A stretch of 64,000 nt of DNA from Culex pipiens pallens (Eukaryota > Arthropoda > Insecta > Diptera > Culicidae): the NCBI RefSeq assembly GCF_016801865.2, contig NC_068937.1:138210455-138274454 (forward strand), in the 5' to 3' direction. Both the position numbers and the translations under genes were made by a program. Positions 10,262-21,150 of the stretch are shown in pieces (position 1 is the first letter of the stretch; each line of letters opens with the position of its first letter). Under the pieces are notes generated by a model, which did not search any database, was not told the origin of the DNA, and saw nothing but the letters and a program-made list of their open reading frames with translations.

Positions 10262-11060
10262 GAGCAGTTCGCTCAGATTCTGGTCATTCGGTATGCCCAA
10301 AGAAGCAATTTTGCATCATTAGTTTGTCCATATAATTTTCCATACAAATTTGGCAGCTGTCTATACAAAAGCGTTGCATGAAAATTCAAAAATCTGTATC
10401 TTTTGGAGGAATTATTTGATCGATTTGGTGTCTTCGGCAAAGTTGTAGTTATGGATATGGACTACGCTGAAAAAAAATGGTACTTTGACCGAGTTATGAA
10501 TTTTTTAATCAATACTGATTTAAAAAAAAATCATAATATTGGTCGCAAAAATTTTTCAACTTCATTTTTCAATGTAAAATCATACTTGCAAATTTTGATT
10601 AAGTACACCGTTTTCAAGCTAAAGCCATTTTTAAGTAACTTTTTTTAAAAATAGTCGCAGTTTTTCTTTTTTTAATAAGTGCACATATTTGCCCACCTTT
10701 GAAAAAAATATTTTTGAAAAGCTGAGAAAATTCTCTATATTTTGCGATTTTGAACTTTGTTAATACGACCCTTAGTTGCTGAGATATTGCCATGCAAGTG
10801 TTTAAAAACAGGAAAATTGATGTTTTCTAAGTCTCACCCAAACAACCCACCGTTTTCTAATGTCGATATCTCAGCAACTAATGGTCCGATTTACAATGTT
10901 TAAATATGAACATTCGTGAAATTTTCCGATCTTTTCGAAAAAAAATATTTCAAATTTTTAAACCAAGACTACCATTTTAAAAGGGCGTAATATTGAATAT
11001 TTAGCCCTTTTGAAATGTTAGTCTTGATTTTAAAAATTTGAAAACATTGCATATTTTTTT
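10262..11060. mobile_element. Foldback family copy 2 (left arm plus core)
   Basis: It carries in order the family blocks GGTATGCCCAAAGAAG, GCATCATTAGTTTGTCCATA, TTTGGCAGCTG, GGTGTCTTCGGCAAAGTTGT, GACTACGCTGAAAAAAA, AGCTGAGAAAATTCTCTATA, GTTGCTGAGATATTGCC and the inverted core around AAATGTTAGTCTTGATTTT. The right arm is missing. The outer end is degenerate (GAGCAGTTCGCTCAG). Confidence 0.75.
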
Positions 11061-12660
11061 ATCGTGCTGTTTCCGTGAAGAATTGCCGATAAAATAAAAA
11101 TACTCCTGAAAGAATAGTTTGAAAAAGCTTTAAAAAATCCAGCCATTTAGTATTGAAGATTTCGATGATCTGACAATAAGTTGCTGAGATACGACCTTTG
11201 GGAGCATAAAATAAAATGATTTGAATGACAAAACTTTTTTTTTCTATGTTTCACTAAAAAAACCTTCAAAATTCTTCCTAACGATATGTTAGGAGCTATT
11301 GGCCAGATTTTAAGTGTCATTTAATTTAAGCGTTATGAAAGGTAAAATCAATTATTATAATAAAATTATAAAATAAAATCTCAAATAGAAACTGACGGAA
11401 ATTCAACCGTGTTTTCAACTGTGTAGTAATAAAAAAACAAAACTCCAGTTCGATCAAAGCATAAATTAAATATATGCATCGGTGATCCAATTTACCATCA
11501 GTTAAGCTCCAATGCAATTTGCCATCAATTTTTCATCCTATTTATAGACTGGTTTCATAATCGCACAGCAAATTTAAATGAAGAAAAGCACCCTCCCCCA
11601 CGATAAATTTTGCACAAATGACCACGACGCGACTGGCAGCATCAGCCAAAGTTGCTTTCAGCTTTAATCCCCACAAAACAGCTTAAATTATTCCGTCTAA
11701 TTTGATGCCAATTTCGCCCCAATAAAACTTATCAGCTCGACTACTTTAGTCTGACTGGCGGGCGGCGGGCCAGCCGCGGGAAGATTTGTTTTGCGAAAAA
11801 GTAAGATTTTTGTTTGTCTTAGTCGATATTGCCGCGCAGCAGGTGAGTTTGGGTGTAATTTTGCAAAGTGCAACCAGCCAGCGACCTTTTTCCAGTTTCT
11901 TTGGCTGAAGCTTTTTTTTTCTTTCCTTCTTGGTGGGGCGACTTGTGCCATTCATGGCATTCCCGGTGTGGCGTGCTCGAGAATGGCTTTTTCTTCATTG
12001 TGCGCGCGCGGAGAAAGCCAGCAGCAAGCTTGAGCTTCAAAAACATATCACAGCGCTGCCGCTGGAAACAAAAGATGCAAACTGTTTAAAACATGTATGC
12101 TGAGCTGTTTTGTGCATAGAGAGAGAGAGAGAGAGAGAAGCACAGAAGGAGGATGCCGTGAATAGTTTCGAGAAGAATTACACGCCAGTTCGCTGCTGGA
12201 AAGGGAGCTCTGAGCCATCAGAGCTGGAGCAGCAACAGTGGAGAAGTAGAAAGAGTGAACAAAAAAAAACAGCCAGCCAGCCAAAACAGGTTCCTTTCTT
12301 CTTTGCAGCAACTTTTTGCCGCCAAGGCTCAATTGCTCCGAAAAAAAGGAGTTTGCTCGAATTAAGAAAAAAAGAAGATTATATCGCATAAGTTTTTTTC
12401 TCTTTCTTCACGATTCTTTCGTCTGCCGCGGGATAGACAGACGATGGTGTGGTGTGTGGAGCGAAAAAAAAGAGTAAAAAAGCACACACATATTAAATCG
12501 TTCCCTTTCGCTCTGGCTCCAGACTTAACCAGCAGGATTGCAAGGTTTTTTTGGGGGGAAACATACATCTCTTCGGTTGGAGCAAGGAGTCAGCGAAGAT
12601 ATCGTCCGGTAATGAGGTCACAGTTATCGGAAAAAAAGTGCGAAAATCTTAATTTATGAA
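11061..12660. other. AT-rich then GC-balanced noncoding stretch with a GA microsatellite
   Basis: The first 500 bp are AT-rich and look repeat-derived. From about 11560 the sequence becomes single-copy-like, with short overlapping frames on both strands and a (GA)n run at 12118-12139. No exon, tRNA or transposon end is recognised. Confidence 0.4.
12118..12139. repeat. (GA)n microsatellite
   Basis: An uninterrupted run of alternating A and G of about 22 bases. Confidence 0.9.
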
Positions 12661-12966
12661 ATGTTTAACCAGCACTCATCAGTTTCAATAATCAATTTTT
12701 TGATTCAAGCAAATTGTAGCAAAACTAGCATGGCTCTCATTTTTAAATACTTCAAAAGATCAATAAAATTGCATTTCATCATGTATGACAAAAAAAAAGT
12801 TAAAATTCGTACGAAGCTTTACCCTAAACTTGAAATTAGTTCACCCCAATTTTGAAATAAATTTCCCATTTCCCTACAAAGCAAAAAATCCGATGGTACA
12901 TCGCCTTCGTCAAAATAAACACTTAATATTACACAATGCATGTACAATTTTTGCAAATACAAAAAA

Positions 12967-13012
12967 AAAGTTGCAACCCTCGGGATTCAAACCCAGCACC
13001 AACATATTTGTT
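12967..13012 (-). repeat. Distal half of a tRNA-like SINE (B-box side), split by a LINE
   Basis: Read on the minus strand the segment contains GGTGCTGGGTTTGAATCCC followed by GAGGGTTGCAAC and a T run. GGGTTTGAATCCC resembles a tRNA pol III B box (GGTTCGAATCC). The matching A-box half lies about 0.85 kb away at 13824-13870, across the LINE fragment. Confidence 0.5.
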
Positions 13013-13823
13013 TAAATCGTAACTATAGATATTCTAATATTTGTATCTTCTCAGACAGTCTGGCTGCTCTAAATGCACTCAAAGGGTATACCTGTCAGTC
13101 AAAACTAGTTTGGGAAGCAATTATGCTTTTGAAACAATTATCTTTAAAAAACACTGTTAATCTATATTGGGTTCCTGGACATTGCGGAATAGATGGTAAT
13201 GAAGCGGCAGACTGTCTAGCCAGGGAAGGATCTGGAACAAACCTGATTGGACCGGAACCCTTCTTTGGAATACCAGACTGTTCCTTGAAAATGGAATTAA
13301 AACGTTGGGAAACATCTATGGTAATGTCTAATTGGAATGCGGCTATAGCTTGTAGACAATCAAAAAGGTTTATTTATCCTTGTGAAAAATCATCTCGAGT
13401 TTTACTAAAACTGGATAAAAGAAATCTCAGGATCATAATTGGTTTATTAACTGGTCATTGCCCTTGTAGGTATCATTTAGTTAAAATGAACAAATTACAG
13501 GATTCAAGATGTCGTTTTTGCAACATTGAAAATGAAACATCAGAGCACCTGCTGTGTGAATGCAGTGCTCTTATTCAAAGAAGAATTTTATTTTTAGGAA
13601 AAGGATTTTTGCTACCCAAAGATATTTGGGAAGCGAGTCCTAGTAGGGTAATCGACTTTATCAAACGAGTCGATCCTAACTGGGACGAATGCAGCTTTTA
13701 AGTAACGCTCTTCACGCTAAATGGTGCTGGGTGAACTTATCTGCTATAAAAAAAAGGGTCACACCACAATATTCCTATAATTGGTCGCAGTGGTATTATG
13801 GCTCGACAAAAAAAAAAAAAAAA
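13013..13823 (+). mobile_element. 5'-truncated non-LTR retrotransposon (LINE) with poly(A) tail
   Basis: The fragment holds the 3' end of an ORF2-type coding region (to 13701), about 105 bases of 3' UTR and a pure A run at 13808-13823. The truncation and tail are typical of target-primed reverse transcription. The reverse transcriptase and endonuclease domains are absent, so it is dead. The left boundary is approximate because the open frame runs on into the SINE by chance. Confidence 0.8.
13019..13701 (+). pseudogene. LINE ORF2 C-terminal fragment: partial RNase H domain and CCHC-type tail
   Basis: The open frame reaches a TAA at 13699-13701. Its N-terminal part shows IFSDSLAALNAL, the conserved DS of retrotransposon RNase H, then WVPGHCGIDGNEAAD, the GH.G..GNE.AD motif with the last catalytic Asp. 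The first catalytic Asp and Glu are lost through truncation. Downstream, CRFCNIENETSEHLLCEC is the zinc-binding C..C...H...C tail usual in LINE ORF2 proteins. RNase H-bearing clades in insects include I, LOA, Loner and some R1-like elements; I cannot choose among them. No start codon belongs to it. Confidence 0.85.
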
Positions 13824-13870
13824 CAGTAAGGACTGGCGCCTTAGCCCACTCGGCCATCAGACTGATGAAA
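13824..13870 (-). repeat. Proximal half of a tRNA-like SINE (A-box side)
   Basis: On the minus strand it reads CTGATGGCCGAGTGGG then CTAAGGCGCCAGTCC, very like the 5' half and A box (TGGCCGAGTGG..TAAGGC) of tRNA-Ser/Leu. It directly abuts the LINE poly(A) tail. The break falls where the anticodon-loop region would be, and the B-box half continues at 13012 and below. A decayed tRNA gene is the alternative. Confidence 0.55.
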
Positions 13871-14038
13871 AGCTAAAAGGATAAACGCATATATGAGCTT
13901 GACATTTCAGTCAAGTAGGTTTCCTATACTGATGGGCTACATATTTCAGGGCGTAAAATTACATAAAATTGCATAAAAAAATGCATTATTTATTTTACAC
14001 CCAGCACTTTTACACGCATTACTACTTTTTTAGCTGTG
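13871..14038. other. AT-rich spacer with a small hairpin
   Basis: GGGCGTAAAAT at about 13949 is repeated inverted as ATTTTACACCC ending near 14002, giving a hairpin of about 54 bp. Nothing else is recognised. Confidence 0.4.
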
Positions 14039-14264
14039 TACACAGTAAAAAAAATCTGTGTAAAATCGCATGCGCGGACTTGGTAATCTAAATATGACTC
14101 TCGCCGGATTGATGTTATTTTTGAGGTGAGCAGACCTGATTTTTTTTTCTTCGGTACATGCTTTTTGTGTACACGTTTTCTCATACAATATTACATGCTT
14201 TTTCTCCCAACGGTGATGTACATGCTTTTGCATGCGATTTTACCATCGGATTTTTTGCTGTGTA
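14039..14264. mobile_element. MITE with TACACAG..AAAAATC termini (226 bp)
   Basis: The left end TACACAGTAAAAAAAATC and adjoining GTAAAATCGCATG are mirrored by CATGCGATTTTACC and GATTTTTTGCTGTGTA at the right. The inverted repeats extend about 40 bp with a few mismatches, and TA occurs at both extremes. The interior repeats the motif ACATGCTTTT. Confidence 0.7.
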
Positions 14265-14686
14265 GGTTTCCGATTGATTTGCCAGGTTTTTTTTTCGTTC
14301 GAGATTAAATAAGAATAACATTTTTTTAAAAGAACAAATGGTACAAAACGGACTCTTTCCCGAGAATGAGATTAGCTCTAGTATATTTGTGAGAGTTCCC
14401 AAATAATAAAATTTTAATTTTCATTGAAACTCATAAAATCGATTGCAAAGAATTAAGAAAACTTTGTATAACAATAATGTATGCATTTGAAATCAAATAT
14501 AGCATTTAAAATCTTAACAAAAAAAAACTTTAGGACCACAGATCAGTAAAAAACGTAAAAGTTTAAGGAAGAAAAATATTAACATTAGTTCATCAGAAGT
14601 TGTATAAAGGATTTTGTTATATCTTTTGTGTAAACATTTTGAAAATTGGGCTTGATTTTTTATCCTTTAAATTTTGAATGAATGCG
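14265..14686. other. AT-rich intergenic sequence, nothing recognised
   Basis: No open frame, repeat end or RNA gene could be supported here. Confidence 0.3.
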
Positions 14687-14845
14687 TACACTAAAATAAA
14701 AAAAGTACCAAATTCCTAAATGCTAGGAATTTTTGCTCTTTTCCTTATTAAGTAATCCAAAAAAAAAAAAACAAATTACTAAATAAGGGAAAGAGGCAAA
14801 ATTCCTAGAATTTAGGAATTAGGTACTTTAAATTATTTCAGTGTA
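14687..14845. mobile_element. Palindromic MITE with TACACT..AGTGTA termini (159 bp)
   Basis: TACACTAAAATAAAAAAAGT at the left mirrors ACTTTAAATTATTTCAGTGTA at the right. The complementarity continues inward for about 70 bp (AAATTCCTAAATGCTAGGAA against TTCCTAGAATTTAGGAATT) so the whole element is one hairpin with a poly-A loop. Confidence 0.75.
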
Positions 14846-14924
14846 GAGACATAGTCTGGGATATTTTTAAAGTTCTGCATAACTATTTATGCATATAATA
14901 TCAAAAAAATCAGTAAAAATACAG

Positions 14925-16325
14925 CCAAAGTTGAATCCTGAAAAAACAATTTGAAAAAATTGCGTAGTGATCCGGATCGCAAAATTAAGAGGAAAATTGA
15001 TTTTACAAAAAAAATGTGGAGATTTAGAGCCTTGGTGTCTTCAGAAAAGTTGTTGCAAAATCTTCTTTGAAAATGTCTAATTTTCCTAAGAAAAGTGAAT
15101 CTAAAATCTGCCCTCAGAACTGAAAGGAAAATTGTGAAGAAATCGATTTTTGGGCAAATTTTAGGTTTACATGATGATTTTACACATCTTTCTAAAAGAG
15201 AAAAAAAAACATCCCAAAAATATTCCTGAAATGTTAGTTATTCCAAATCACCAATATTTTCAACCAAACCAAAATATGCTCCTTTCCATTTGCAAAACTA
15301 TTCAGAACTCTTCTCAAAAGCTTCAAAACTTCACCATTTTTTGAAAAATCTAATTTCTACTTAATGTTGCGATCTGGACCACTTTGGCAAAGTTACATAA
15401 AAAGAAATCCTTCCAACTTTATAATTTCTTAAATTCTTCTTCCCAAGTAGAATCCTGAAAAAAAAACAATTTAAAAAATTGCATAGTGGTCCGGATTGCA
15501 AAATTAAGAGGAAAATTGATTTTACAAAAAAAAAATGAGTTTTAGAGCCTTGGTGTCTTCAGAAAAGTTATGGCAATAAAATGTCTAATTTTCAAAGGAA
15601 AAGTGAATCTGAAATCTGCCCTCAGAACTGCAATGAAAATTGTCAAGAAATTGTTTTTTGGGCAAATTTTGAGTTTACATAATGATTTTACACTTGGATT
15701 GGCAAGCCTAACAACATTCTAAAAGAGAAAAAACATCCCCAAACAGACACCAAAGCTCCAAAATTTCACCATTTTTTGAAAAATCCAATTTCCACCTAAT
15801 TTTGCGATCTGAACCACTTTAGCAAAGTCACATAAAAATAGATATCCTTCCAACTCTAAAATTTCTTAAATTCTTCTTCCCAAGTAGAATCCTGAAAAAA
15901 CAATTTAAAAAATTGCATAGTGGTCCAGATCGAAAAATTAAGTGGAAAATTGATTACACAAAAACAAGTGGAGTTTGGAGCCTTGGTGTCTTCAGAAAAG
16001 TTGTTGCAAAATCATCTTTGAAAATTTCTAATTTTCAAACGAAAAGTGAATCTGAAATCTGCCCTCAGAACTGCAATGAAAATTGTCAAGAAATCCATTT
16101 TTGGGCTAATTTTGGGTTTACATGATGATTTTACACTTGGATTAGCAAGCCCAACAACTTTCTAAAAGAGAAAAAACCAAAGCTCCAAAATTTCACCATT
16201 TTCTGAAAAATCCAATTTCCAACTAATTTTGCGATCTGAACCACTTTGGCAAAGTCACATAAAAAAAGATATCCTTCAAACCATAAAATTTTTTGAACTT
16301 TAAGAGTTCTTCTTTCCAAAGTTTT
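14925..16325. repeat. Three tandem units of a 0.44-0.52 kb AT-rich repeat
   Basis: The block GAATCCTGAAAAAA starts at 14933, 15450 and 15887, a spacing of 517 and 437 bp. Each is followed by AAATTGC.TAGTG.TCC, GAGCCTTGGTGTCTTCAG, AATCTGCCCTCAGAACTG and TTTTTGGGC. A last partial unit fades at about 16325. There is no conserved coding frame across the units. Confidence 0.8.
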
Positions 16326-18269
16326 TTAAAGATTTTCATGGTTGAGAAATGATCGAACCCCGCCAAAAGGCGTGGTTGTGTTGTTGCAAGTGAATACAAA
16401 TGTCATTGGGATTATTGTTTTTCTATTGGAAGGATTACAATTAGTATTTTTTATTGCGGTGAATTTAATGAACAATCAGGATACAAAACAGTTTTTTATT
16501 TAGGAGGTATTTTTTTTTAACTCGACTGTGACCTAATTCTGGACACCAAAATTCCAGGAAAGAACATTCCGTTTCTTATGGACGCCGCCCGCCAGGAGCC
16601 AGCAGATTCAATCAATTAAGATAATGGATACGGACACTCGATTCTTCTCCTCCCTTGGACTGTTCTTTTGCTCGCCTCCTTTGCTCGCTCTCCTTGATGT
16701 GCGCGCCATGTCTGCCTGCTGCCTTATGTTCTTGATCCGGTCCAGTTCGGTGGTATTGTTTTTGTCTTGTCTTATGCTTTCTGTCCTGAGCTGGTTAATT
16801 AAATTCAGCTGGACCCGCGCCGCTTCGTGGAACAACCCGCCTGAACTCTCAATTTAACCCATTCGGGGAGGAAAGCCCGGCGCGCGCGCGCGAGCCACCA
16901 CAAAGTAGAAGGGCTTCTTCTCCGATCACCGCGTTGGACGACGACCAAATGGAAAGGGTTTTGCATTACAAAATGGAAGGCGCCACGAACCCACAGCCCA
17001 GCCTTTGAAAGTGGAGAACATTATTATTAGTGCTGCCGACCGAGGCCTGCTGCCGCCCGGTTTGCCGCAGCTCCTTTTAGGCAGGACACAAAAGCCAAGA
17101 TGAGACAGAGCTTTTTGGTGTCTTTGTTGTGTAAGGCAACGTCACCGCCAGATAGTCACCATTCTCGCTAAATTAGGGTGATAATTTGTAAAGAATTAAT
17201 AATTTAAAAATAAATATTCCAGGATCATCTGCGTAATCAAATCGGTAAACATCAATCGCAAATTAGAATCTGTTCCGTAATCAAATCACCCTAACCAACC
17301 GTTGTAAAGGAGCCCCCGGGAATGACATGAAGAGTCAACTAGCACTTTGTTGTACAAGGAACACGAGGAGAACATATCTTTCATTCTTCAATTGGCAGAG
17401 TGTGTGATGCATCACTCATGTCGGCACAGCCACAGTCTCCGAGAGTGTTTCGCTGGTGCACTGCTTTTACAAAACATTCACATACATATTCCGACAAAAG
17501 ACAAAACACAGCTTTTAAAAGTGGGTGGCGATTGAGGAAGGGGGGGGGGGGAGGAGGAGGCAAACGAACCATGCGACACACGACATCAACGAGGTGGCGT
17601 CGTCGTCGTCGTCGGCGATGGTGGAGTGGAGCAACAGCACACAATGATGTGTGGTTTCGGGGCGATGATGAAAGAAGCTGACACCAGGAATGTGGTCGAC
17701 GTCTCCTCTTGGAAGGATCAGAGGGAAGGGAAAGAGAGGGGGAGGGGGTCCTCCACGAAGTACGCCCTTTGTTTGTGCAATACAATGCAAAATTGACATC
17801 TATGCAGAAAATGGAGCGTTTTAGCATATATGAAGAAGAAATTGGGGCTACGTTGCCACTCTGTAACGGACTGATTGATGATGCTTTTACCGGGTTACAA
17901 TTTATTTCAATCTCGTTGACGAGGAGGATGACTATGCGCCGGTGCTGGCCGCCGTCTGTTGAGGACGATATGTGACCAAGAATTAGCATTTTGTGACATC
18001 ACCCGATGTTTTCATCAAAGCTTCTCTGATCAATTGACATATTGAGGTTACGGAATGATTAGAAATTCTTAATGAAGATCAACCATCAATACATATACAT
18101 TATTATGATTCGTACTTAAAGTCCACTAACACTAACCATCGAAGAGATATTTTCACATTTTCACAAAATTGGTAAAATATAAATGAAAAATTACAAAAAA
18201 AAACAACATAAAAGGATGCAGCTGGCTATTGGGGTGTCAAGAAAATGTTTTTTTTTTTTTATATATATT
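16326..18269. other. Mostly single-copy noncoding stretch
   Basis: GC-balanced from about 16540 to 18000, with a (CG)n run near 16880, a G run at 17540-17550 and a CGT run at 17598-17614. Open frames of up to about 200 residues occur here but follow the trinucleotide runs and have no recognisable domain. No RNA gene or transposon end was found. Confidence 0.4.
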
Positions 18270-18947
18270 TAACGTCATGATTTGAAATCCGGACACTTAG
18301 TAGCATATCATTTTTGTTATAGCTGACAAAAAATCATGTAATAAGTTGGAAATGAAGAAATATCATCAGGATGTAGTATTAACAGTCAGTTTTAAGAGAA
18401 TGCATGCAAAATATGTCTTTTCTAACAATTTTTCATCAGAATTTGAAAATTAAAATGACTTGTTGTGCTTCGAATCCCGGACACTGATAAAAGCTGATTC
18501 GAAATCCGGACACATTTGCTTCGAATTCCGGACACTCGTTTTTGCTAATGAATCGCACAAATTTGGACTGAAATGTTAGTGAATGGCATTCTTTAGGTCT
18601 CAAATAAGCTGTTAACATCAAAACAATCGATATTTTATATAAAAATTTGCTTGAATTTAAGGAAATCAAAACCATAAATTTCTGCTTTGCCTTCCCGGTG
18701 CTTCGGACGCCTATGAAATATTTCACGTGAAATGTTTCGCATTTTTGGTAATCTTATAATTTTATTTTATTTAATTGTTTTGACATTAACTACAGCGTTC
18801 ACACAAAATTTAAATGAAAGTTGATGATAGAATTCATCAAATAACCCATTTTTGACATTAATAATGCGAACTTATATCCAAATAATTGGTAAAACAAGAT
18901 GAGGTGTCCGGGTATCGAAGCGTCCGGGAATTCGAATCATGACGTTA
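18270..18947. mobile_element. TIR element with repeated TCCGGACAC motif (678 bp)
   Basis: The left end TTAACGTCATGATTTGAAAT matches the reverse complement of the right end (GAATTCGAATCATGACGTTA form). The motif CGAAnTCCGGACAC or its complement recurs about six times inside, near both ends. No transposase is encoded. Confidence 0.7.
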
Positions 18948-19615
18948 TTTTAAAACTTCGCTCCACAAGCTGAATATTGTTCCCTGGACAATTTAAGCCT
19001 CTGATACAAATATCAGCAAAATTGGTGAAGTTTGTATGGAATAATTGAAAAAATATACGGAGATTGTTTTCAACGAGTTTATCAGCGGGTTACGCTGTTT
19101 CAATTCAACTATTCTCAAAAATAAGATTCTCATAGCAAAATAAATACTCTACAACTTTGTCTAATAGACCACAGCTGTATACCTAGTCCTAATCCTACAA
19201 AGTTATTTGCGATTAAAAAAAGTCATTTTGCATGAAAATATTCGTTTTTTTTTCAGCTGCAGGGTAGATATTTACCAAATTCGCTCAAAATTGGAACAGA
19301 TGCTTAAAATAACCCAAAAAACGGGTTTTAGCTTGAAGGGTATTTTGGTGTTTTTTTCTGGGCAACCAACTGCACATTTAAATTTCATGGGGATATATGA
19401 AGTAGAAGGTCACAAGAATCATGTGAATTTTTAAAATTTCAAAAATATTAAATATTGTCGAAAGGTTGTTCCCTCCAAATGTTTGTATGAAGAATAAAGG
19501 CGATTCGTCGTGATTACATCAACACAGAAATTACAAAAAATGACAGTAGTATGGCTGATCGAATGCATTTAACATTTTGTTATGCTTTTCTAAATATTGA
19601 TACTTAGACATGAAA
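18948..19615. other. AT-rich, probably repeat-derived spacer
   Basis: Contains a TTTTTTTTTCAGCTGCAGGG block and one 75-residue open frame without motifs. No gene is supported. Confidence 0.3.
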
Positions 19616-19617
19616 TC

Positions 19618-19915
19618 TATATATCTATATCTATATATATAAAAAATTTCGACTGTTTCTTCGAACGCGAATCAGTTCAATACGGAGCGTCGGATCGAGA
19701 TGCTTTTTCTTGCGTTGGGTTCGTATAAGCCCAAGGAAGGTTCTTACGCCAAAAAGTAACAACTTTGGCCACTCTGGAACCGATTCCGGAAGGTCTGCAG
19801 ATTGTATGGGAAAAGTTCCGTAAAATCAAATTTTGATCACAGGAGGCTGAATTAGCAAACAAGCATTAAACGTCAGGAAAATTAAAAAGGGCAAGACGAA
19901 GTTTGCCGGGAAGAG
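19618..19915. mobile_element. Possible short non-autonomous Helitron
   Basis: Starts with a TATATCTATATATATAAAA segment and ends with GACGAAGTTTGCCGGGAAGAG. The start is like the 5' TC-TATATATA ends, and GACGAAG.TTGCCGGG like the 3' ends, of insect Helitrons as I recall them. The canonical CTAG/CTRR terminus is not clear, so this is tentative. Confidence 0.4.
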
Positions 19916-20077
19916 CTTGTTTAAAATATATATATTTGTTTTGCCTTAAACGACTTTGATCAGAGCTAACAGATAAAAACATTAATTAATTTGTGTAAGT
20001 TTAAAAATATTTTTTTGGCCGGATTTTTTTTTCCAAAGCCCAGCTAAAACAATTGTTGAAAAAGTCAATAGCATCAG

Positions 20078-21150
20078 CATGTTAAAATATGAAACATTCG
20101 TGAAATTTTCCGATCTTTTCGAAAATAATATTTTCAAAAAATTAAAATCAAGACTAACATTTCAAGTGGGCGTAATATTTAAAGTTTGGCCCGTTTAAAA
20201 TGTTAGTCTTGATTTTTAATTTATGAAAGTATTTTTTTCGAAAAGATCGGAAAATTTCACGAATGTTTCATGTTTAAACATTGTAAATCGGACCTATAGT
20301 TGCTGAGATATCGACATTAGAAAATGGTGGGTTGTTTGGGTGAGACTGAGAAAACATCAATTTTCCTGTTTTTAAACCTTTGCATGGCAATATCTCAGCA
20401 AATAAGGGTCTTATCAACAAAGTTCAAAAAAAGCAAAATATAGAGAATTTTCTCAGCTTTTCAAAAATATTTTTTTCAAAGGTGGGCAAACATGGGCACT
20501 AATTTAAAAAAATGAAAAACTGCGACTATTTTCAAAAAAGTTACCTAAAAATAGTTATAACTTGAAAACGGTGCACTTAATCAAAAATTCACAAAAGTAC
20601 TTTTTGATTGCAAATTCGATTTTACATCGAAAAATGAAGTTGAAAAAATTTGCGACCAATATTTCGATTTTTTGAAAAAATCTGTATTGATTCAAAAAAT
20701 CATAACTCGGTCAAAGATTTTTTGCCCATTCTGGAAATTTCTGAAAAGTTGGCATTTTATGTCCTCTAAAACATATCAAAAAATGAAAAAAATTAAAAAT
20801 AGTGTTTTTTTGCAAATCAAGTTTTAGTGACAAAAAGTTAAATTAAAAATCACCAAAAAAATTTTTACCGTGTATCATTTTTTTTCAGTGTAGTCCATAT
20901 CCATACCTACAACTTTGCCGAAGACACCAAATCGATCAAAAAATTCCTTCAAAAGATAAAGATTTTTGAATTTTCACATATCATTTTTGTATGGACAGCT
21001 GCCAAATTTGTATGGCAAGTTATATGAACGAACTAATGATGCAAAATGGCTTCTTTGGGCATACCGAAGGCACCAAAAAAGTTTCAGCCGGATTAAAAAA
21101 TATAAAAATTAAAATTAAAGAAAAAAGACCGATTCCGTAGAGAACTGCTC
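20078..21150. mobile_element. Foldback family copy 3 (core palindrome plus complete right arm)
   Basis: The core AAACATTCGTGAAATTTTCC at 20092 and its inverse GGAAAATTTCACGAATGTTT at about 20250 bracket AGACTAACATTT / AAATGTTAGTCT. The right arm then runs through the family blocks in reverse order to GTAGAGAACTGCTC ending at 21150, the mirror of the family's GAGCA.TTCTCTAC end. The left arm is missing. Confidence 0.8.

Noticed and set aside
12940..13018. N-terminal extension of the LINE open frame
   Set aside because: The frame runs by chance into the tRNA-like SINE; the coding similarity to RNase H begins only near 13019-13050.
13824..13870. Functional tRNA-Ser/Leu gene
   Set aside because: Only the 5' half is present at this place; the B-box half is displaced by a LINE, so no tRNA can be made.
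17381..17989. 202-codon minus-strand open frame
   Set aside because: It is rich in Arg, Pro and Ser tracts produced by G and CGT runs and overlaps similar frames on the other strand; no recognisable domain.
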